From Alteromonas aquimaris (GTDB lineage Bacteria > Pseudomonadota > Gammaproteobacteria > Enterobacterales > Alteromonadaceae), in NCBI RefSeq assembly GCF_026183695.1, contig NZ_JAPFRD010000011.1, forward strand, positions 1 through 64,000: DNA of 64,000 nt, in the 5' to 3' direction. Position 1 is the first letter of the stretch, and the number at the start of each line of letters is the position of its first letter. Below, piece after piece: positions 31,217-44,117 of the stretch. The position numbers and the translations under genes were made by a program. The notes below the pieces were generated by a model. The model searched no databases and was not told the DNA's origin. It worked only from the letters and a program-made list of their open reading frames with translations.

Positions 31217-32389
31217 GTGACACCATCTATTTTAGACGACATTAAACGCATTCAAGCCATTGAATCGGTCCCCCATATTTTAAAAATGCTCTCGGAAGCA
31301 ACTGGTCTTCGCTTTATCTGCATAGCGAGAGTCACCGAGAATAAATGGACAATGTGTGCGGTGCTGGATTTAGTTAATTTTGATTTAACACCTGGCGATG
31401 AACTTGCGATTCATACCACCTTTTGTTCACAGGTAAGAAGTACTTCAAAGCCGGTCATAATTAATAGCGTTCACAATGATCAAACTTACCATGATAGTCC
31501 CATTCCTAAAATGTATAACTTCGAGAGTTATTTTTCGTATCCAATATATGATCAAGACGGGTCATTTTTTGGCACCTTGTGTGGATTGGATCCGAAAGCG
31601 GCTGATTTGAAAAATGAACGAATTGAAAGTCAGATTCAAGCATTCTCAAATTTACTTTCTCGTCAATTGATGGCGCAGGAACGCATAGACAAGTTACAGA
31701 CGGCTTTGTCTGATGAAAAGGAAATTGCACGGTTGCGTGAACAATATATTGCCATTCTTGGGCACGATATCCGCACCCCCTTATCTTCTTTATCCTTATG
31801 TGTAGACCTCCTTAAAGACCATACTAATGATACGTTTATAAATAAGATTCTCGGTAAAATGACAAACAGTGTGGCGAGGATGAATGGATTGATTAACGAT
31901 GTTATGGACTTCACGTATGGTCGTGTTGGTGATGGCCTCAAATTAAATCTCAGGCCGATAGAAGACCTTTCCCCCGGCCTTGAACATACTATTTCAGAAC
32001 TTGCTGGGCTTCACTCAACATGTGAGATCATCGCAGATATCCAGCTTAAAAGAGCTTTAGTTTGCGATTCAGACCGTATATGTCAGTTGCTATCAAATCT
32101 ATTAGTGAATGCGATAACGCACGGGGACAATACCCAACCAATCTATGTCACCGCATATATACAAAATGGACAGTTTACACTTGAAGTAAAGAATCAAGGG
32201 AAAACCATCCCTACCACCACGCTGGAAAGTTTATTTCAACCTTTCTGGCGTAGTTTACAAGATAAGAATAGTAAAGGTCTCGGTTTAGGGCTATTTATTG
32301 CGTCTGAGATAGCTAAAGCCCATGAGGGGAAACTAACGGTTGCCTCGCACAATCAGGAAACCCTATTTACCTTCACTATGTCCATATAG
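31217..32389 (+). CDS. GAF-domain sensor histidine kinase, orphan
   Basis: 390-aa cytoplasmic kinase without transmembrane segments. An N-terminal GAF domain (residues about 20-150, FICIARV...YPIYDQDGSFFGTLCGLDP) is followed by a coiled linker, a HisKA dimerisation domain with the phospho-acceptor in AILGHDIRTPLSSL, and an HATPase_c domain (N box LLSNLLVNAITHG, G2 box KGLGLGLFIASEIAKAHEG). The G1 box is degenerate (VKNQGKTIP in place of DxGxG), as in some phytochrome-type kinases. No response regulator is encoded nearby, so its partner is elsewhere. The GTG start has a weak ribosome site. The GAF ligand is unknown. Confidence 0.85.
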   Translation: MTPSILDDIKRIQAIESVPHILKMLSEATGLRFICIARVTENKWTMCAVLDLVNFDLTPGDELAIHTTFCSQVRSTSKPVIINSVHNDQTYHDSPIPKMYNFESYFSYPIYDQDGSFFGTLCGLDPKAADLKNERIESQIQAFSNLLSRQLMAQERIDKLQTALSDEKEIARLREQYIAILGHDIRTPLSSLSLCVDLLKDHTNDTFINKILGKMTNSVARMNGLINDVMDFTYGRVGDGLKLNLRPIEDLSPGLEHTISELAGLHSTCEIIADIQLKRALVCDSDRICQLLSNLLVNAITHGDNTQPIYVTAYIQNGQFTLEVKNQGKTIPTTTLESLFQPFWRSLQDKNSKGLGLGLFIASEIAKAHEGKLTVASHNQETLFTFTMSI

Positions 32390-32506
32390 GGGCAGATGGC
32401 TCCGCGCGCTAAACAAAGTATTATGCCGCGACGGTGACACTCTTTATGTATTATTACCCACAAATTTACTACCTGCATTTACCTATCGCTGTTCTGCTAT
32501 TTTCTA

Positions 32507-32535
32507 TAAAAAAACGGCCTTAAAAGGCCGCTTTT
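32507..32535. terminator. Bidirectional terminator between the histidine kinase gene and gyrB
   Basis: Stem CGGCCTT/AAGGCCG (32515-32530) with an A-tract on the left, which is a U-tract for minus-strand transcripts, and CTTTT on the right. It suits termination of the gyrB operon from the right and, more weakly, of the kinase gene from the left. Confidence 0.75.
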
Positions 32536-32566
32536 GGGTAATCAAAAATTCACGCAGTTGAAAGTG

Positions 32567-36090
<3,524 letters not shown>

Positions 36091-36158
36091 AGGGGACTCA
36101 AAATCTAATATAGCTGATTAACGCACTCTACTCTATTAAAAGCAGAGTGCGATAAAAA

Positions 36159-37262
36159 CTAAAGTCGCATAGGCATGATGACATAAAGTGCAGAATCGTC
36201 ATCTGCGGCTTCAATTAACGCACTGGCGTTGGCATCCGACAATGATATTTTCACCGATTCTGAAGAAAGCGCATTTAGTACATCTATGAGATAGGCAACA
36301 TTAAAACCGATCTCTAAATCATCGCCTTGGTAATCAACATCAACAATTTCTTCTGCTTCTTCTTGTTCAGGGTTGTTGGCTGTAATTTTGAGCTCACCCG
36401 ATGATAGATTTAAACGCACTCCCCTGAACTTTTCATTGGACAGAATGGCTGCGCGCGAAAATGCTTCTTTCAAAACGGCTTTACTGGCCGTAATTACTTT
36501 ATCTCCATCTTTAGGGAGAACACGACGATAATCCGGAAAACGGCCATCGACTAATTTACTGGTAAAAATAAACTCACTTGAAAACAGGCGAAGATGATTT
36601 GCGCCAATCTGAATCTTTAGAGACTTATCTTCTTCCCCTATTAAGCGAGATATCTCTAAAACGCCCTTACGAGGAATAATGACCTGACGAACAGGTAAAT
36701 TAGCCCCCTCAAAACCAAATCGACATAATGCTAAACGATGTCCGTCAGTGGCTACTGTACGTACCAAATTATCTTCAGTCTCTAATGACATGCCATTTAA
36801 ATAGTAGCGCACGTCCTGTTGAGCCATAGAGAAATGAGTGCTATCAATTAAGTGTTTCAAATCACTAGATGAGACTTCAAATTCGACCTCGCCTTCCCAA
36901 TCTTCTAGATTAGGGTAGTCACTAGCTGACAAAGTCGATAACGTGTATTTTCCTCTGCCCGCTTTAATTAGCGCTTTATTACCATCTAGTGAAAATTGAA
37001 TCTCTGAACCATCGGACAGCCCCCTGATAATATCAAACAGTTTTTTAGCGGGGACGGTGATCTCCCCCTCTTGAACGTCACCTTCAAGGGGCATACTGGA
37101 AATTAATTCTACCTCCAGATCCGTCCCTGTTAACCAAAGTGACCCTTCACTAACTTTCAACAGCACATTGGATAAAATGGGTAACGTATGTCGACGTTCA
37201 ACAGCGCCAGACACCAATTGTAGGGGTTGCAAAAATTTTTCTCGACTGATGGCAAATTTCAT
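36159..37262 (-). CDS. dnaN: DNA polymerase III beta sliding clamp
   Basis: 367-aa clamp subunit with three repeated clamp folds. It is highly similar to E. coli DnaN: MKFAISREKFLQPLQLVSGAVERRHTLPILSNVLL at the start, SSMPLEGDVQEGEITVPAKKLFDI, VRYYLNGM, ATDGHRLA, and the C-terminal VIMPMRL that forms part of the client-binding pocket. It lies between dnaA and recF in the standard order. Confidence 0.98.
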   Translation of the reverse strand: MKFAISREKFLQPLQLVSGAVERRHTLPILSNVLLKVSEGSLWLTGTDLEVELISSMPLEGDVQEGEITVPAKKLFDIIRGLSDGSEIQFSLDGNKALIKAGRGKYTLSTLSASDYPNLEDWEGEVEFEVSSSDLKHLIDSTHFSMAQQDVRYYLNGMSLETEDNLVRTVATDGHRLALCRFGFEGANLPVRQVIIPRKGVLEISRLIGEEDKSLKIQIGANHLRLFSSEFIFTSKLVDGRFPDYRRVLPKDGDKVITASKAVLKEAFSRAAILSNEKFRGVRLNLSSGELKITANNPEQEEAEEIVDVDYQGDDLEIGFNVAYLIDVLNALSSESVKISLSDANASALIEAADDDSALYVIMPMRL

Positions 37263-37308
37263 CTGTTCTTGTTGCGCCTCTTTAAATACATCGTAACGTC
37301 GTACAAAG

Positions 37309-38748
37309 TTAAGAAGATAACGTCCTGATTAGGTTTTTATAATCTTCCTTTATATCATGACTTTCTTCTCTAAGCTGCTCTATTTTTCGACATGCGTGAA
37401 GCACCGTCGTGTGATCACGACCCCCAAACGCATTACCAAGTTCCGGGAGACTGTGATTGGTCAATTCTTTTGATAATGCCATAGCAACTTGCCTTGGTCT
37501 GGCCACACTGCGACTACGACGCTTAGAAAGAATATCCGCCACCTTTATTTTGTAATAATCAGCAACGGTCTTTTGAATATTATCTACTGTAACTAACTTT
37601 TCTTGCAAGGCCAGTAAGTCACGTAATGCTTCGCGAACAAAGTCAATCGTAATAGGCCTGCCAGTGAAATTTGCGTTAGCAATTACACGATTCAACGCGC
37701 CTTCAAGTTCACGTACATTAGACCGTAAGCGTTTGGCGATAAAGAAAGCGACCTCATTTGGTAACGTAATCCTATTTTCAGTAGCTTTACGCATTAAAAT
37801 AGCCACCCGCGTTTCAAGTTCAGGGGGCTCTATCGCAATGGTCAAGCCCCATCCAAAACGGGATTTCAAGCGATCTTCTACACCGTCAATTTCTTTAGGA
37901 TAACGATCTGACGTTAAAATAATTTGCTGATTGCCCTCTAGCAATGCATTAAACGTATGGAAAAATTCCTCTTGAGAGCGTTCCTTGTTTGCAAAAAATT
38001 GAATGTCATCAATTAACAACGCATCTACTGACCGATAGAAGCGTTTAAAATCTTCGATCGCGTTATTTTGCAAGGCTTTCACCATATCCTGAACAAAGCG
38101 CTCAGAGTGCATATATACAATTTTTGCATCTTGCCTGTTGGCTATGATCCCATTCCCCACCGCATGGAGCAGGTGAGTTTTACCTAAACCCGTACCGCCA
38201 TAGATAAACAACGGATTATATGAACCACCCGGATTGTTTGCTACCTGAGTAGCGGCAGCTCTTGCTAATTGGTTGGATTTACCTTCTACAAAATTTTCAA
38301 ACTGGTAATTAGGATTGATATTACTCTTGTGTTTGGCTGCTTCAGGAATCGGCACCACATTAGGGGTGGAGTGAGATTTAATATGAACATGAGGAGCGGC
38401 TGTTTCATTTACGGTAATCGTTGGCGAACTCTCAACAGTAGAGGTGGACAACGTAGAAACGCTAGTGTGATTAGCAGGAGAAGCTTGTACTGTTCGTGTT
38501 TCAGACGCTCGCCGACTTACTACCTCTAGACGCAGTTGAGGCGCATCGCTACCGGAAAACTCAGCAAATAAAGCGGTAATTTTATCGCGATACTTATCAC
38601 GAACCCAGTCCAAAATAAAGCGATTAGGTGCGTATAACGTTATAACGTCAGCCTGCTCATCAGATGTCAACGGTCTTATCCACATGCTGAACTGCTGGTT
38701 AGGCAACTCTTGCCGTAACCTATCAAGACAGAGGTTCCATAATGACAT
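37309..38748 (-). CDS. dnaA: Chromosomal replication initiator DnaA
   Basis: 479-aa AAA+ initiator that binds oriC and loads helicase. Domain I at the N-terminus ([27 protein letters not shown]), a low-complexity domain II rich in S and T, domain III with Walker A ([17 protein letters not shown]) and Walker B ([21 protein letters not shown]), and domain IV with the DNA-binding signature ([23 protein letters not shown]). The start at 38748 follows GGAGCAC and the conserved domain I begins there; 34 further upstream codons in frame are not family-like. First gene of the operon. Confidence 0.98.
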   Translation of the reverse strand: MSLWNLCLDRLRQELPNQQFSMWIRPLTSDEQADVITLYAPNRFILDWVRDKYRDKITALFAEFSGSDAPQLRLEVVSRRASETRTVQASPANHTSVSTLSTSTVESSPTITVNETAAPHVHIKSHSTPNVVPIPEAAKHKSNINPNYQFENFVEGKSNQLARAAATQVANNPGGSYNPLFIYGGTGLGKTHLLHAVGNGIIANRQDAKIVYMHSERFVQDMVKALQNNAIEDFKRFYRSVDALLIDDIQFFANKERSQEEFFHTFNALLEGNQQIILTSDRYPKEIDGVEDRLKSRFGWGLTIAIEPPELETRVAILMRKATENRITLPNEVAFFIAKRLRSNVRELEGALNRVIANANFTGRPITIDFVREALRDLLALQEKLVTVDNIQKTVADYYKIKVADILSKRRSRSVARPRQVAMALSKELTNHSLPELGNAFGGRDHTTVLHACRKIEQLREESHDIKEDYKNLIRTLSS

Positions 38749-39327
38749 GTTAAAAAAGTGCTCCAATGCGCGACGAAGTAAGAATCGACTATCAAAAAGT
38801 GACGAATAAGAACTAATTGAGAATGGATATTTCACTATAAGAAATATCAAACGTAGCGCAATTTTTTTAAGGTTTAATTTTATGCTGTGGATTATCCTTG
38901 TTTTACCCTCAAATGTAAATCAGGATCATGCAAGATCGCTAAGATCGATTAGTTATATAGCTGTTTTTACTTATTAATATTTCGTAACCTCCTTGACAAA
39001 TCGGGCAATCGAAGATCTACTGTACATACGATCAATGCTCAATATATTTCCCTCTCTAATAGCAGAAAACCTCCTTATTGTGGATAAATAAAAAAAAAGC
39101 ATTGAGTTATTCACACCATAAAAAAGCTCGTGACACAGGGTTTGTGTCTTTTGCACAAATATCCGACATTATTTTTGGTTTTTATCGTAGTTAAGATTGA
39201 CAGTGAGGCGTTAGATCTCTAGAATTCAGCGTCCTTTTGGAAGGGTAGCTAAAAAATTGTCATGCTTTAAAAATATGACTCTTTCTAAAAACTCCCTAAA
39301 TTTAATTTTGTTTGTGAGACTTTGGTC
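38749..39327. promoter_or_regulatory. dnaA-rpmH intergenic region with DnaA boxes and GATC cluster
   Basis: This 579-bp AT-rich gap between divergent dnaA and rpmH holds two consensus DnaA boxes, TGTGGATAA (39079-39087) and TTATTCACA (39107-39115), and a near match TGTGGATTA (38886-38894). Six GATC sites fall between 38924 and 39217, against about one expected. In pseudomonads this locus is the origin. Here a stronger origin lies at 46.5 kb, so autoregulation of dnaA or a secondary initiator-binding site is the likelier role. Confidence 0.65.
39197..39225 (+). promoter_or_regulatory. rpmH promoter
   Basis: Near-ideal sigma70 promoter: TTGACA (39197-39202), 17-bp spacer, TAGAAT (39220-39225), about 100 bp before rpmH. 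A GATC site lies in the spacer, so Dam methylation could modulate it. Confidence 0.85.
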
Positions 39328-39462
39328 ATGAAAAGAACATTTCAACCGAGCAACTTAAAGCGTAAGCGTTCACACGGTTTCCGTGCTCGTATGGCGACCA
39401 AAAATGGTCGTAAAGTACTTGCAGCTCGCCGTGCTAAGGGCCGTGCTCGCCTTTCTGCTTAA
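39328..39462 (+). CDS. rpmH: 50S ribosomal protein L34
   Basis: 44-aa very basic ribosomal protein, [20 protein letters not shown] at the start and [18 protein letters not shown] at the end, essentially the canonical L34 sequence. It is too short for many gene callers. First gene of the rpmH-rnpA-yidD-yidC cluster, divergent from dnaA as in most bacteria. Confidence 0.97.
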   Translation: MKRTFQPSNLKRKRSHGFRARMATKNGRKVLAARRAKGRARLSA

Positions 39463-39477
39463 TGGTTAGTTGCCAAA

Positions 39478-39840
39478 GTGGGCGAAAATCAATTTTCTAG
39501 GGAGTTACGATTACTAACTCCCTCCCACTTTACTCGCGTTTTTAATCAGGCTATTCCAGCCGTTTCTCCTGCTTTTACTCTACTTGCCCGACATAATCAG
39601 CTTGAAAAACCCAGGCTTGGCATCACCTTATCTAAAAAGCGCATCAAAAAAGCTCACGAACGTAATCGTTTAAAAAGGTTAATTCGTGAAAGCTTTCGCC
39701 ATAAAGTTCACCAATTACCCTCGATTGATATAGTTGTAGTGGGAAAATCAGGTGCTGACAAATTAAGCAATGACAAGATTTTTAAAACGTTGGAAAAGCA
39801 ATGGCAAAAATTAGCCAAGCGTTGCGTAGAATCACAATAA
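39478..39840 (+). CDS. rnpA: Ribonuclease P protein component
   Basis: 120-aa basic protein cofactor of RNase P, which matures tRNA 5' ends. It contains the RNR-type signature [18 protein letters not shown] and the family segment [19 protein letters not shown]. The start is GTG, as in E. coli, 15 bases after the rpmH stop. The 3' end overlaps yidD by 40 bases in another frame, a conserved overlap. Confidence 0.94.
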   Translation: MGENQFSRELRLLTPSHFTRVFNQAIPAVSPAFTLLARHNQLEKPRLGITLSKKRIKKAHERNRLKRLIRESFRHKVHQLPSIDIVVVGKSGADKLSNDKIFKTLEKQWQKLAKRCVESQ

Positions 39841-40070
39841 GCATACCCCTGTTACTTATTTGGGGCTATAAGCTGATGATTTCACCTATGATTGGCCCAA
39901 GATGCAGGTTTCATCCTACCTGTTCGCAATATGCTATTGAGGCATTAAAAGCACATGGATTAGTAATTGGCGGTTGGTTATCGGTTAAACGCATATTAAA
40001 ATGCCATCCTTTGCACGCGGGTGGATATGATCCGGTCCCAAATAAACAAAACAACAAACCTATAAAGTAA
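39801..40070 (+). CDS. yidD: Membrane protein insertion efficiency factor YidD
   Basis: 89-aa small protein with an amphipathic N-terminal helix ([23 protein letters not shown]) and the invariant cysteine motif [16 protein letters not shown] plus [14 protein letters not shown]. It assists YidC-mediated insertion of membrane proteins at the inner membrane. It starts inside rnpA and is followed 10 bases later by yidC. Confidence 0.93.
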   Translation: MAKISQALRRITISIPLLLIWGYKLMISPMIGPRCRFHPTCSQYAIEALKAHGLVIGGWLSVKRILKCHPLHAGGYDPVPNKQNNKPIK

Positions 40071-40080
40071 AGAGACCTCT

Positions 40081-41745
40081 ATGGAATCGCAACGTAGTTT
40101 TCTGGTTATTGGCCTGGCACTTGTCAGTTTTTTGCTTTGGCAGCAGTGGCATGTAGATTATGGTCCTAAACCCGTCGAGCCTGCAGGCACAGAACAATTA
40201 GAATCTTCGCCAAATGAGGGCGTAGCTTCTGCTAAACCCTCCAACCGAACAAGTGAAGATGTTCCTGTTTCAACCTCACAGTCAACTGCCCAGGTGCCGT
40301 CAGCTGATTCGGCCTCAACCCGTCTAATATCTGTATCCACCGATACGTTGGATCTTAAAATTGATTTGATTGGCGGTGATGTTGTTCATGCTGATTTGAA
40401 ACAATTCCCAGTAAAACAAGGCTCCTCTCAACCTTATAGTTTGCTGCGCAATAATGATCAGCTTTACATTGCCCAAAGCGGCTTGGTGGGCGCAAATGGT
40501 CCCGACGGCAGTGCACAGGGCAGACCTCGATACAGTGTGACCCAGGAAAGTTTTAAACTTGAGGGTGATACCCTGCAGGTGCCCATGACCTGGCGCAACG
40601 AGGCGGGCATTGTGGTAACCAAGACGTTTACCTTTACACGTGGTAACCACAATATTGATGTGACCTATTCCATTAACAACAACACAGCGCAAACCGCCAA
40701 CTTCCAACAATATGCGCAACTCAAACAAGTACTCGCCGAGTCTGACGGTAATGTATTCATGCCAACTTATCGGGGTGCTGCCTACTCTACTGAGGACGAA
40801 CGGTATGACAAATATACGTTTGACGATATCGAAGATAAAAATCTTCGAGAAACCACGCCGGGCGGATGGGTCGGTATGTTGGAGCACTATTTTGTCTCCG
40901 CGTGGGTGCCTCCACAGGATGAAGTAAACAAAATTTATAGCCGTTTAATCCGCAATCAGTATGCCATCATTGGCTTTACCGGTGAGCCCATTAATGTTGC
41001 CAGCGGCGAATCTGCCACATTGGCCAGCCAGCTTTATCTTGGCCCAAAAGATCAGGATGAACTGGCAACAATCGCCCGTGGGTTAGATTTAACCGTGGAT
41101 TACGGGGTGTTGTGGTGGATTTCTCAACCACTCTTTAAGTTATTGCAATTCCTTCACGGATTGGTTGGAAACTGGGGCCTGGCAATAATTCTGATCACAA
41201 TAATTGTGAAAGGAATTATGTACCCATTAACCAAAAAGCAATATGAATCCATGGCGAAATTGCGCAATCTGGCGCCAAAGATGCAGCAGCTAAAAGAGCG
41301 ATATGGGGATGACCGTCAGAAAATGTCACAAGGCATGATGGATTTGTATCGCAAAGAAAAAGTTAATCCGATGGGCGGATGTTTTCCTCTGTTACTGCAA
41401 ATGCCAATCTTTTTAGCGCTGTATTGGGTATTGATGGAAAGTGTCGAATTACGTCACGCTGAATTTTATCTTTGGATTACCGACCTCTCAGTAAAAGACC
41501 CGTTTTACGTACTTCCTATCCTGACAGGAGCGAGTATGTATCTATTACAGAAGTTACAACCAAATACTATTAGCGATCCGATGCAGCAAAAAATTATGCA
41601 ATGGATGCCTGTAATGATGAGTGTTTTCTTCCTTTGGTTCCCGGCAGGATTGGTATTGTACTGGCTTATCAGTAACGTGATTACGCTGATACAGGCGAAA
41701 ATTATTTACGCTTCAATGGAAAAACGCGGAATACAGACAAAATAG
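40081..41745 (+). CDS. yidC: Membrane protein insertase YidC
   Basis: 554-aa inner-membrane insertase. TM1 at residues about 6-20 (FLVIGLALVSFLLWQ), a large periplasmic beta-sandwich domain (about 80-330), then five TM helices with NWGLAIILITIIVKGIMYPLT, the cytoplasmic coiled hairpin YESMAKLRNLAPKMQQLKERYGDDRQKMSQ, and GGCFPLLLQMPIFLALYWVLMESVELR. The arginine in the hydrophilic groove region (IIVKG position is Lys here) fits the Gram-negative family. Length matches E. coli (548). Confidence 0.97.
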   Translation: MESQRSFLVIGLALVSFLLWQQWHVDYGPKPVEPAGTEQLESSPNEGVASAKPSNRTSEDVPVSTSQSTAQVPSADSASTRLISVSTDTLDLKIDLIGGDVVHADLKQFPVKQGSSQPYSLLRNNDQLYIAQSGLVGANGPDGSAQGRPRYSVTQESFKLEGDTLQVPMTWRNEAGIVVTKTFTFTRGNHNIDVTYSINNNTAQTANFQQYAQLKQVLAESDGNVFMPTYRGAAYSTEDERYDKYTFDDIEDKNLRETTPGGWVGMLEHYFVSAWVPPQDEVNKIYSRLIRNQYAIIGFTGEPINVASGESATLASQLYLGPKDQDELATIARGLDLTVDYGVLWWISQPLFKLLQFLHGLVGNWGLAIILITIIVKGIMYPLTKKQYESMAKLRNLAPKMQQLKERYGDDRQKMSQGMMDLYRKEKVNPMGGCFPLLLQMPIFLALYWVLMESVELRHAEFYLWITDLSVKDPFYVLPILTGASMYLLQKLQPNTISDPMQQKIMQWMPVMMSVFFLWFPAGLVLYWLISNVITLIQAKIIYASMEKRGIQTK

Positions 41746-41755
41746 AGATAACTTC

Positions 41756-41779
41756 AAACAGCCCTTCAGGGGCTGTTTT
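41756..41779 (+). terminator. Terminator after yidC
   Basis: Stem CAGCCC/GGGCTG extended by flanking A-T pairs, loop TTCAG, followed by TTTTG, located 13 bases after the yidC stop. It separates yidC from yajQ and mnmE, which must then be read by readthrough or from their own promoter. Confidence 0.7.
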
Positions 41780-41800
41780 GATTAAGTAAGAGGAAAACTT

Positions 41801-42283
41801 ATGCCATCTTTTGATATCGTTTCAGAAATCAACATGGAAGAAGTGCGAAATGCTACTGAGAATGCCAGTCGAGAATTATCTACCCGATTCGATTTTCGTG
41901 GTGTCGACGCAAGCTTCGAATACACCGATAAAACAGTGAAAATGCAGGCTGAAGCAGAATTCCAATTGCAACAAATGGAATCTATATTTCGTACTGCCTG
42001 CTCTAAAAGAAATCTGGATACGGCCGCAATGGATGTAAAAAATGTTGACCATCGCGGAAAAAACGTTTTTCAGACTATCGCCTTCAAAGAGGGTATCGAA
42101 CAGCCGATGGCTAAAAAGATCGTTAAGCTTATCAAAGATGCTAAATTAAAAGTGCAAACATCCATTCAGGGTGAGCAACTGCGCATTACCGGTAAGAAGC
42201 GGGATGATTTACAGGAAGTTATCGCACTCATTAAGCAATCAGATTTAGGTCAGCCTTTCCAATACACCAATTTTAGAGACTAA
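41801..42283 (+). CDS. yajQ: YajQ family nucleotide-binding protein
   Basis: 160-aa protein with two ferredoxin-like halves. It matches the family throughout ([75 protein letters not shown]). Some members bind c-di-GMP and a transcription factor in Xanthomonas; others bind tRNA or GTP. The role here is unknown. An AAGAGGAAAA ribosome site precedes the ATG. Its location between yidC and mnmE is not the enterobacterial arrangement, and it lies 5 bases from mnmE. Confidence 0.92.
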   Translation: MPSFDIVSEINMEEVRNATENASRELSTRFDFRGVDASFEYTDKTVKMQAEAEFQLQQMESIFRTACSKRNLDTAAMDVKNVDHRGKNVFQTIAFKEGIEQPMAKKIVKLIKDAKLKVQTSIQGEQLRITGKKRDDLQEVIALIKQSDLGQPFQYTNFRD

Positions 42284-42288
42284 TTCAC

Positions 42289-43671
42289 ATGGAATTCCCT
42301 ACACACGACACTATTGTTGCGCAAGCAACTGCACCCGGTAGAGGCGGCGTAGGGATAATTCGTGTATCGGGTCCGAAGGCTAAAACGGTGTGTGAAGCAA
42401 TTTTACACACTTCACTGCCCCCAAGAGTTGCATCGTATACCCCTTTTTATGACTCGCATGGCAATATTATCGATCAAGGTATCGCCCTTTTTTTTGCCGG
42501 CCCTAATTCGTTTACCGGTGAAGATATACTTGAACTACAGGGCCACGGCGGCCAGGTGGTGATGGATATGCTGATTGAGGCCGTGATGCAGGTTCCAGGT
42601 TTGCGTTTAGCTCGCCCCGGTGAATTCAGTGAACAAGCATTCTTAAATGACAAACTCGATCTCGCGCAGGCAGAGGCAATTGCTGATTTAATTGATGCAA
42701 GCTCAAAGCAGGCTGCACGAAGTGCGCTGCGTTCGTTACAAGGGGAATTTTCTCATCAGATTAATCACCTTGCCGAGCTCATTATTCAATTAAGAATGTA
42801 TGTGGAAGCTGCTATTGATTTTCCCGATGAAGAAATTGATTTTTTATCCGATGGCAAGGTTGCGGCGGATTTAAGCTTAATTCTGACGCAACTATATCGA
42901 GTGCAACATCAGGCAAAACAGGGCTCCCTGTTACGGGAAGGGATGCATGTAGTAATTGCAGGTAGACCCAATGCAGGCAAATCCAGCCTGCTCAATGCAT
43001 TGGCGGGTCGCGAAAGTGCCATAGTAACCGATATTGCTGGCACGACTCGGGATATTTTAAAAGAACACATCCACATAGAAGGTATGCCTGTCCACATTAT
43101 CGATACCGCCGGGTTACGAGAAAGCACCGATAAGGTAGAATTAATAGGCATAGAGCGCGCGTGGCAAGCTATAGAAGACGCAGACCGTGTGTTATTTGTG
43201 GTAGATAGTACACAATCAGATGAAATTGACCCGTACAAAATATGGCCGGAGTTTATGCAACGTCTACCTGATAACGTCCCTGTCACCGTCATCAGAAATA
43301 AAGCGGATTTATCCGGTGAGCAAATAGGTCTAGACACCCTGTCTTCAGAACATAACGCTACCAGCATCATCAGGTTATCAGCCAATACCGGCAATGGCGT
43401 TCAGTTATTAACCCAACATCTTGCTAAAACCATGGGATTGGATACCACTTCAGAAGGTAAATTCATTGCGCGGCGGCGACATCTCGATGCGTTACAAAAT
43501 GCGCTATCCCATGTTGAAACAGGTCAGTTACAATTGTCAGAACATATGGCTGGTGAACTTTTAGCCGAAGAGTTGCGCCTCGCCCATCAAGAACTTACTG
43601 AAATCACAGGTGAATTTACCTCTGATGATTTATTAAGTCGAATATTCTCTTCATTTTGTATTGGTAAGTAA
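42289..43671 (+). CDS. mnmE: tRNA modification GTPase MnmE
   Basis: 460-aa GTPase that with MnmG makes the cmnm5U34 wobble modification. N-terminal formyl-THF-binding domain ([22 protein letters not shown]), central helical domain, inserted G domain with [14 protein letters not shown] (G1), DIAGTTRD (G2), DTAGLRE (G3) and RNKAD (G4), and the C-terminal catalytic cysteine in FCIGK. Its partner mnmG lies 3.3 kb downstream across oriC. The stop is 1 base before mioC. Confidence 0.97.
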   Translation: MEFPTHDTIVAQATAPGRGGVGIIRVSGPKAKTVCEAILHTSLPPRVASYTPFYDSHGNIIDQGIALFFAGPNSFTGEDILELQGHGGQVVMDMLIEAVMQVPGLRLARPGEFSEQAFLNDKLDLAQAEAIADLIDASSKQAARSALRSLQGEFSHQINHLAELIIQLRMYVEAAIDFPDEEIDFLSDGKVAADLSLILTQLYRVQHQAKQGSLLREGMHVVIAGRPNAGKSSLLNALAGRESAIVTDIAGTTRDILKEHIHIEGMPVHIIDTAGLRESTDKVELIGIERAWQAIEDADRVLFVVDSTQSDEIDPYKIWPEFMQRLPDNVPVTVIRNKADLSGEQIGLDTLSSEHNATSIIRLSANTGNGVQLLTQHLAKTMGLDTTSEGKFIARRRHLDALQNALSHVETGQLQLSEHMAGELLAEELRLAHQELTEITGEFTSDDLLSRIFSSFCIGK

Positions 43672-43672
43672 A

Positions 43673-44113
43673 ATGTCAAATTACGCAATTATCGTAGGCT
43701 CTGTGTTAGGCGCCGCAGAATATGTGGCCGATGCATTAGCCGAATCTATAAAGCAAAACCAGGAGGCAGTTGAAATACACCTGTCCCCAGATCTGCCTGC
43801 AATATCACACGATGCAATCTGGATAATTTGCACCTCGACCCATGGCGCAGGCGATTTGCCTGATAATATTCAACCTTTCGCTGAACAACTCGAAAATGCA
43901 GATCTATCAGCGGTGTCTGCCTACGTAATTGGTTTGGGCGATAGCAGTTATGATACCTTTTGCCACGGTGCAAAAACCATGGAAACGCTACTTATACAAG
44001 CAGGCGCCACGCTGCTCGCGCCCCCCTGTCATATCGACGTATTGACGTATCCTATCCCAGAGGACGAGGCGGTGGCTTGGTTCACCTCTCAAACGAGCGC
44101 GCAATCAGCATAA
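43673..44113 (+). CDS. mioC: Flavodoxin-like protein MioC
   Basis: 146-aa FMN-binding flavodoxin fold protein similar to E. coli MioC: YAIIVGSVLGAAEYVADALAE for the phosphate loop, STHGAGDLPDNIQPF and GLGDSSYDTFC for the isoalloxazine loops. E. coli MioC supports biotin synthase in vitro and its gene abuts oriC, where its transcription affects initiation. Here two primosome genes and a DUF4097 gene separate it from oriC. The ATG at 43673 is used; a TTG 4 codons earlier overlaps mnmE. Confidence 0.9.
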   Translation: MSNYAIIVGSVLGAAEYVADALAESIKQNQEAVEIHLSPDLPAISHDAIWIICTSTHGAGDLPDNIQPFAEQLENADLSAVSAYVIGLGDSSYDTFCHGAKTMETLLIQAGATLLAPPCHIDVLTYPIPEDEAVAWFTSQTSAQSA

Positions 44114-44117
44114 CTGT

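Noticed and set aside
38993-39023. TTGACA as a second promoter toward rpmH
   Set aside because: No good -10 hexamer lies 16-18 bp downstream; the 39197-39225 promoter is much better.
40324-40887. 187-codon open frame on the minus strand inside yidC
   Set aside because: It lies wholly within the well-conserved yidC gene, has no recognisable motif and no ribosome site; it is a shadow frame.
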